This document shows positions 11,636 through 12,290 of a stretch of 12,290 bases of DNA, in pieces. The notes below the pieces were generated by a model that saw only the letters and a list, made by a program, of their open reading frames with translations, was not told the DNA's origin and did no database searches. Location: the NCBI GenBank assembly GCA_947629125.1, contig CANRCO010000030.1, forward strand, positions 1 to 12,290, written 5' to 3'. Source of the stretch: an uncultured Bacilli bacterium. GTDB lineage: Bacteria; Bacillota_I; Bacilli_A; RF39; UBA660. The position numbers and the translations under genes were made by a program. How positions within the stretch are numbered: the first letter of the stretch is position 1; every line of letters begins with the position of its first letter.

Positions 11636-11664
11636 TTGTTTTTAGTTAAAGTTTGTTTTATAAT
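11636..11664 (+). promoter_or_regulatory. Promoter of the rubrerythrin gene
   Basis: TTGTTT (11636-11641, three of six matches) and a perfect TATAAT (11659-11664) are 17 bases apart, giving a leader of about 40 bases. The leader contains a short inverted repeat, TAACT-T-AGTTA (11672-11682), which might bind a regulator, but at this length and AT content it may be chance. No full PerR box is present. Confidence 0.55.
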
Positions 11665-11710
11665 TTAATAGTAACTTAGTTATAAAAAAATATGTAAAGG
11701 AGTTAATATT

Positions 11711-12250
11711 ATGGAATTAAAAGGTTCAAAAACAGAACAAAATTTAATGGCAGCATTTGCTGGTGAAAGCCAAGCTCGCAATAAGTATACTTATTTTGCT
11801 AGTAAAGCTAAAAAAGAAGGTTATGAACAAATTGCTGCTATTTTTGAAGAAACTGCTAATAATGAAAAAGAGCATGCTAAAATGTGGTTTAAATTATTAA
11901 ATAATGGTGATATTCCAACTACTACTGATAATTTAGTGGCAGCTGCTGAAGGCGAAAATTACGAATGGACTGACATGTATAAAGAATTTGCCGAAGTTGC
12001 TAAAGAAGAAGGATTTGACCATATTGCTTATTTATTTGAAGCAGTAGGTAAAATCGAAAAAGAACATGAAGAAAGATACCGTAAGTTATTAAAGAATATT
12101 GAAGATGAAATTGTCTTTTCCGCTGATGGCGATACTATTTGGGTATGTCGTAATTGTGGTCATGTTCATATTGGTAAGAAAGCTCCAGAGGTTTGTCCAG
12201 TATGTAGTCATCCTCAAAGTTTCTTTGAAAGAAAAGCAAATAATTATTAA
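11711..12250 (+). CDS. rbr: Rubrerythrin
   Basis: Non-haem diiron peroxidase that reduces hydrogen peroxide to water in anaerobes and microaerophiles, taking electrons from rubredoxin or NADH-dependent reductases. The 179-residue protein is full length. The N-terminal four-helix ferritin-like domain (about 1-130) has metal-ligand motifs GES with Glu19, E52-x-x-H55 in NEKEHA, an acidic stretch around Glu82-Glu85, and E116-x-x-H119 in IEKEHE. The C-terminal rubredoxin-like domain has the iron-binding pairs Cys146-x-x-Cys149 and Cys162-x-x-Cys165 (VCRNCGHVH and VCPVCSHP). All expected ligands are present. AAAGGAG (11696-11702) precedes the ATG. It is transcribed alone from its own promoter and ends in its own terminator. 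The call is firm; regulation by a peroxide sensor is possible but no full PerR box is seen. Confidence 0.97.
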   Translation: MELKGSKTEQNLMAAFAGESQARNKYTYFASKAKKEGYEQIAAIFEETANNEKEHAKMWFKLLNNGDIPTTTDNLVAAAEGENYEWTDMYKEFAEVAKEEGFDHIAYLFEAVGKIEKEHEERYRKLLKNIEDEIVFSADGDTIWVCRNCGHVHIGKKAPEVCPVCSHPQSFFERKANNY

Positions 12251-12251
12251 T

Positions 12252-12274
12252 AGATAGCAGTTGCTATCTTTTTT
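12252..12274 (+). terminator. Terminator of the rubrerythrin gene
   Basis: AGATAGC (12252-12258) and GCTATCT (12263-12269) form a perfect 7-bp stem with loop AGTT, followed by T from 12269 to 12274. The stem is compact, with G-C pairs at the loop end. It begins two bases after the stop codon. Confidence 0.8.
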
Positions 12275-12278
12275 CGTT

Positions 12279-12287
12279 AGGTGGTGA
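12279..12287 (+). promoter_or_regulatory. Ribosome binding site-like sequence for a gene beyond the window
   Basis: AGGTGGTGA at 12279-12287 resembles the Shine-Dalgarno elements used in this window (for example AGAGGTGAGG before ireB). No start codon follows before the end, so the gene itself is outside and its identity cannot be seen. Because it comes only five bases after the terminator's T run, its transcript would have to be readthrough from rbr. Confidence 0.45.
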
Positions 12288-12290
12288 TTA

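Noticed and set aside
11658..11684. PerR-type box in the rubrerythrin promoter
   Set aside because: Only one half-site (TTATAAT) matches and it coincides with the -10 box; the second half is absent.
1..12290. CRISPR array, tRNA, rRNA or riboswitch
   Set aside because: I saw no regularly spaced repeats, no cloverleaf-like or rRNA-like sequence, and leaders between promoters and starts are too short for a riboswitch.

Overview
The window is a compact, very AT-rich stretch of a low-GC Bacillota chromosome. Every gene lies on the + strand. Protein families and gene order point to a Bacilli-class, wall-bearing relative of the Mollicutes-like gut lineages (RF39/Erysipelotrichales type); this is inference, since no marker here fixes the genus. 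UGA is used as a real stop (end of ireB, overlapping the ruvX start) and tryptophan is encoded by UGG, so the standard bacterial code applies rather than the Mycoplasma code. FtsA, FtsZ and MltG imply a septating cell with peptidoglycan. Rubrerythrin suggests an anaerobe or microaerophile.

Layout. Bases 1-195 hold no gene but carry two hairpins and a good promoter for ftsA. ftsA-ftsZ (196-2513) form a division operon closed by a hairpin that overlaps the ftsZ stop. A second promoter starts the ireB-ruvX-yrzB-mltG-trmR-trhP1-trhP2 unit (2605-7222), with overlapping or nearly touching genes in the same order as Bacillus subtilis yrzL-yrrK-yrzB-yrrL-yrrM-yrrN-yrrO. The Bacillus udk gene is absent between yrrO and greA. 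TrmR, TrhP1 and TrhP2 together would make 5-methoxyuridine at the tRNA wobble position. greA (7262-7729) follows, possibly with its own promoter, and ends in a strong terminator.

The accessory part is 7761-10292: a self-contained transcription unit of six small genes inserted between greA and tig. It has its own consensus promoter, a perfect 14-bp palindrome filling the -35/-10 spacer, strong ribosome binding sites, and a terminator right after the last gene. Two products are clear WXG100 (ESAT-6/YukE-like) proteins with WVG and WQG at the hairpin turn. The other four are acidic, mostly helical proteins I do not recognise; one has a Thr/Ser/Asn-rich tail and a YxxxD motif. No EssC-type ATPase, membrane component, toxin domain or immunity gene is visible, so this looks like an orphan set of type VII secretion substrates or partners. 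It is the best candidate in the window for something undescribed.

The window ends with two housekeeping units, each with its own promoter and terminator: trigger factor (tig) and rubrerythrin. The last bases carry a Shine-Dalgarno-like sequence for a gene starting just outside the window.
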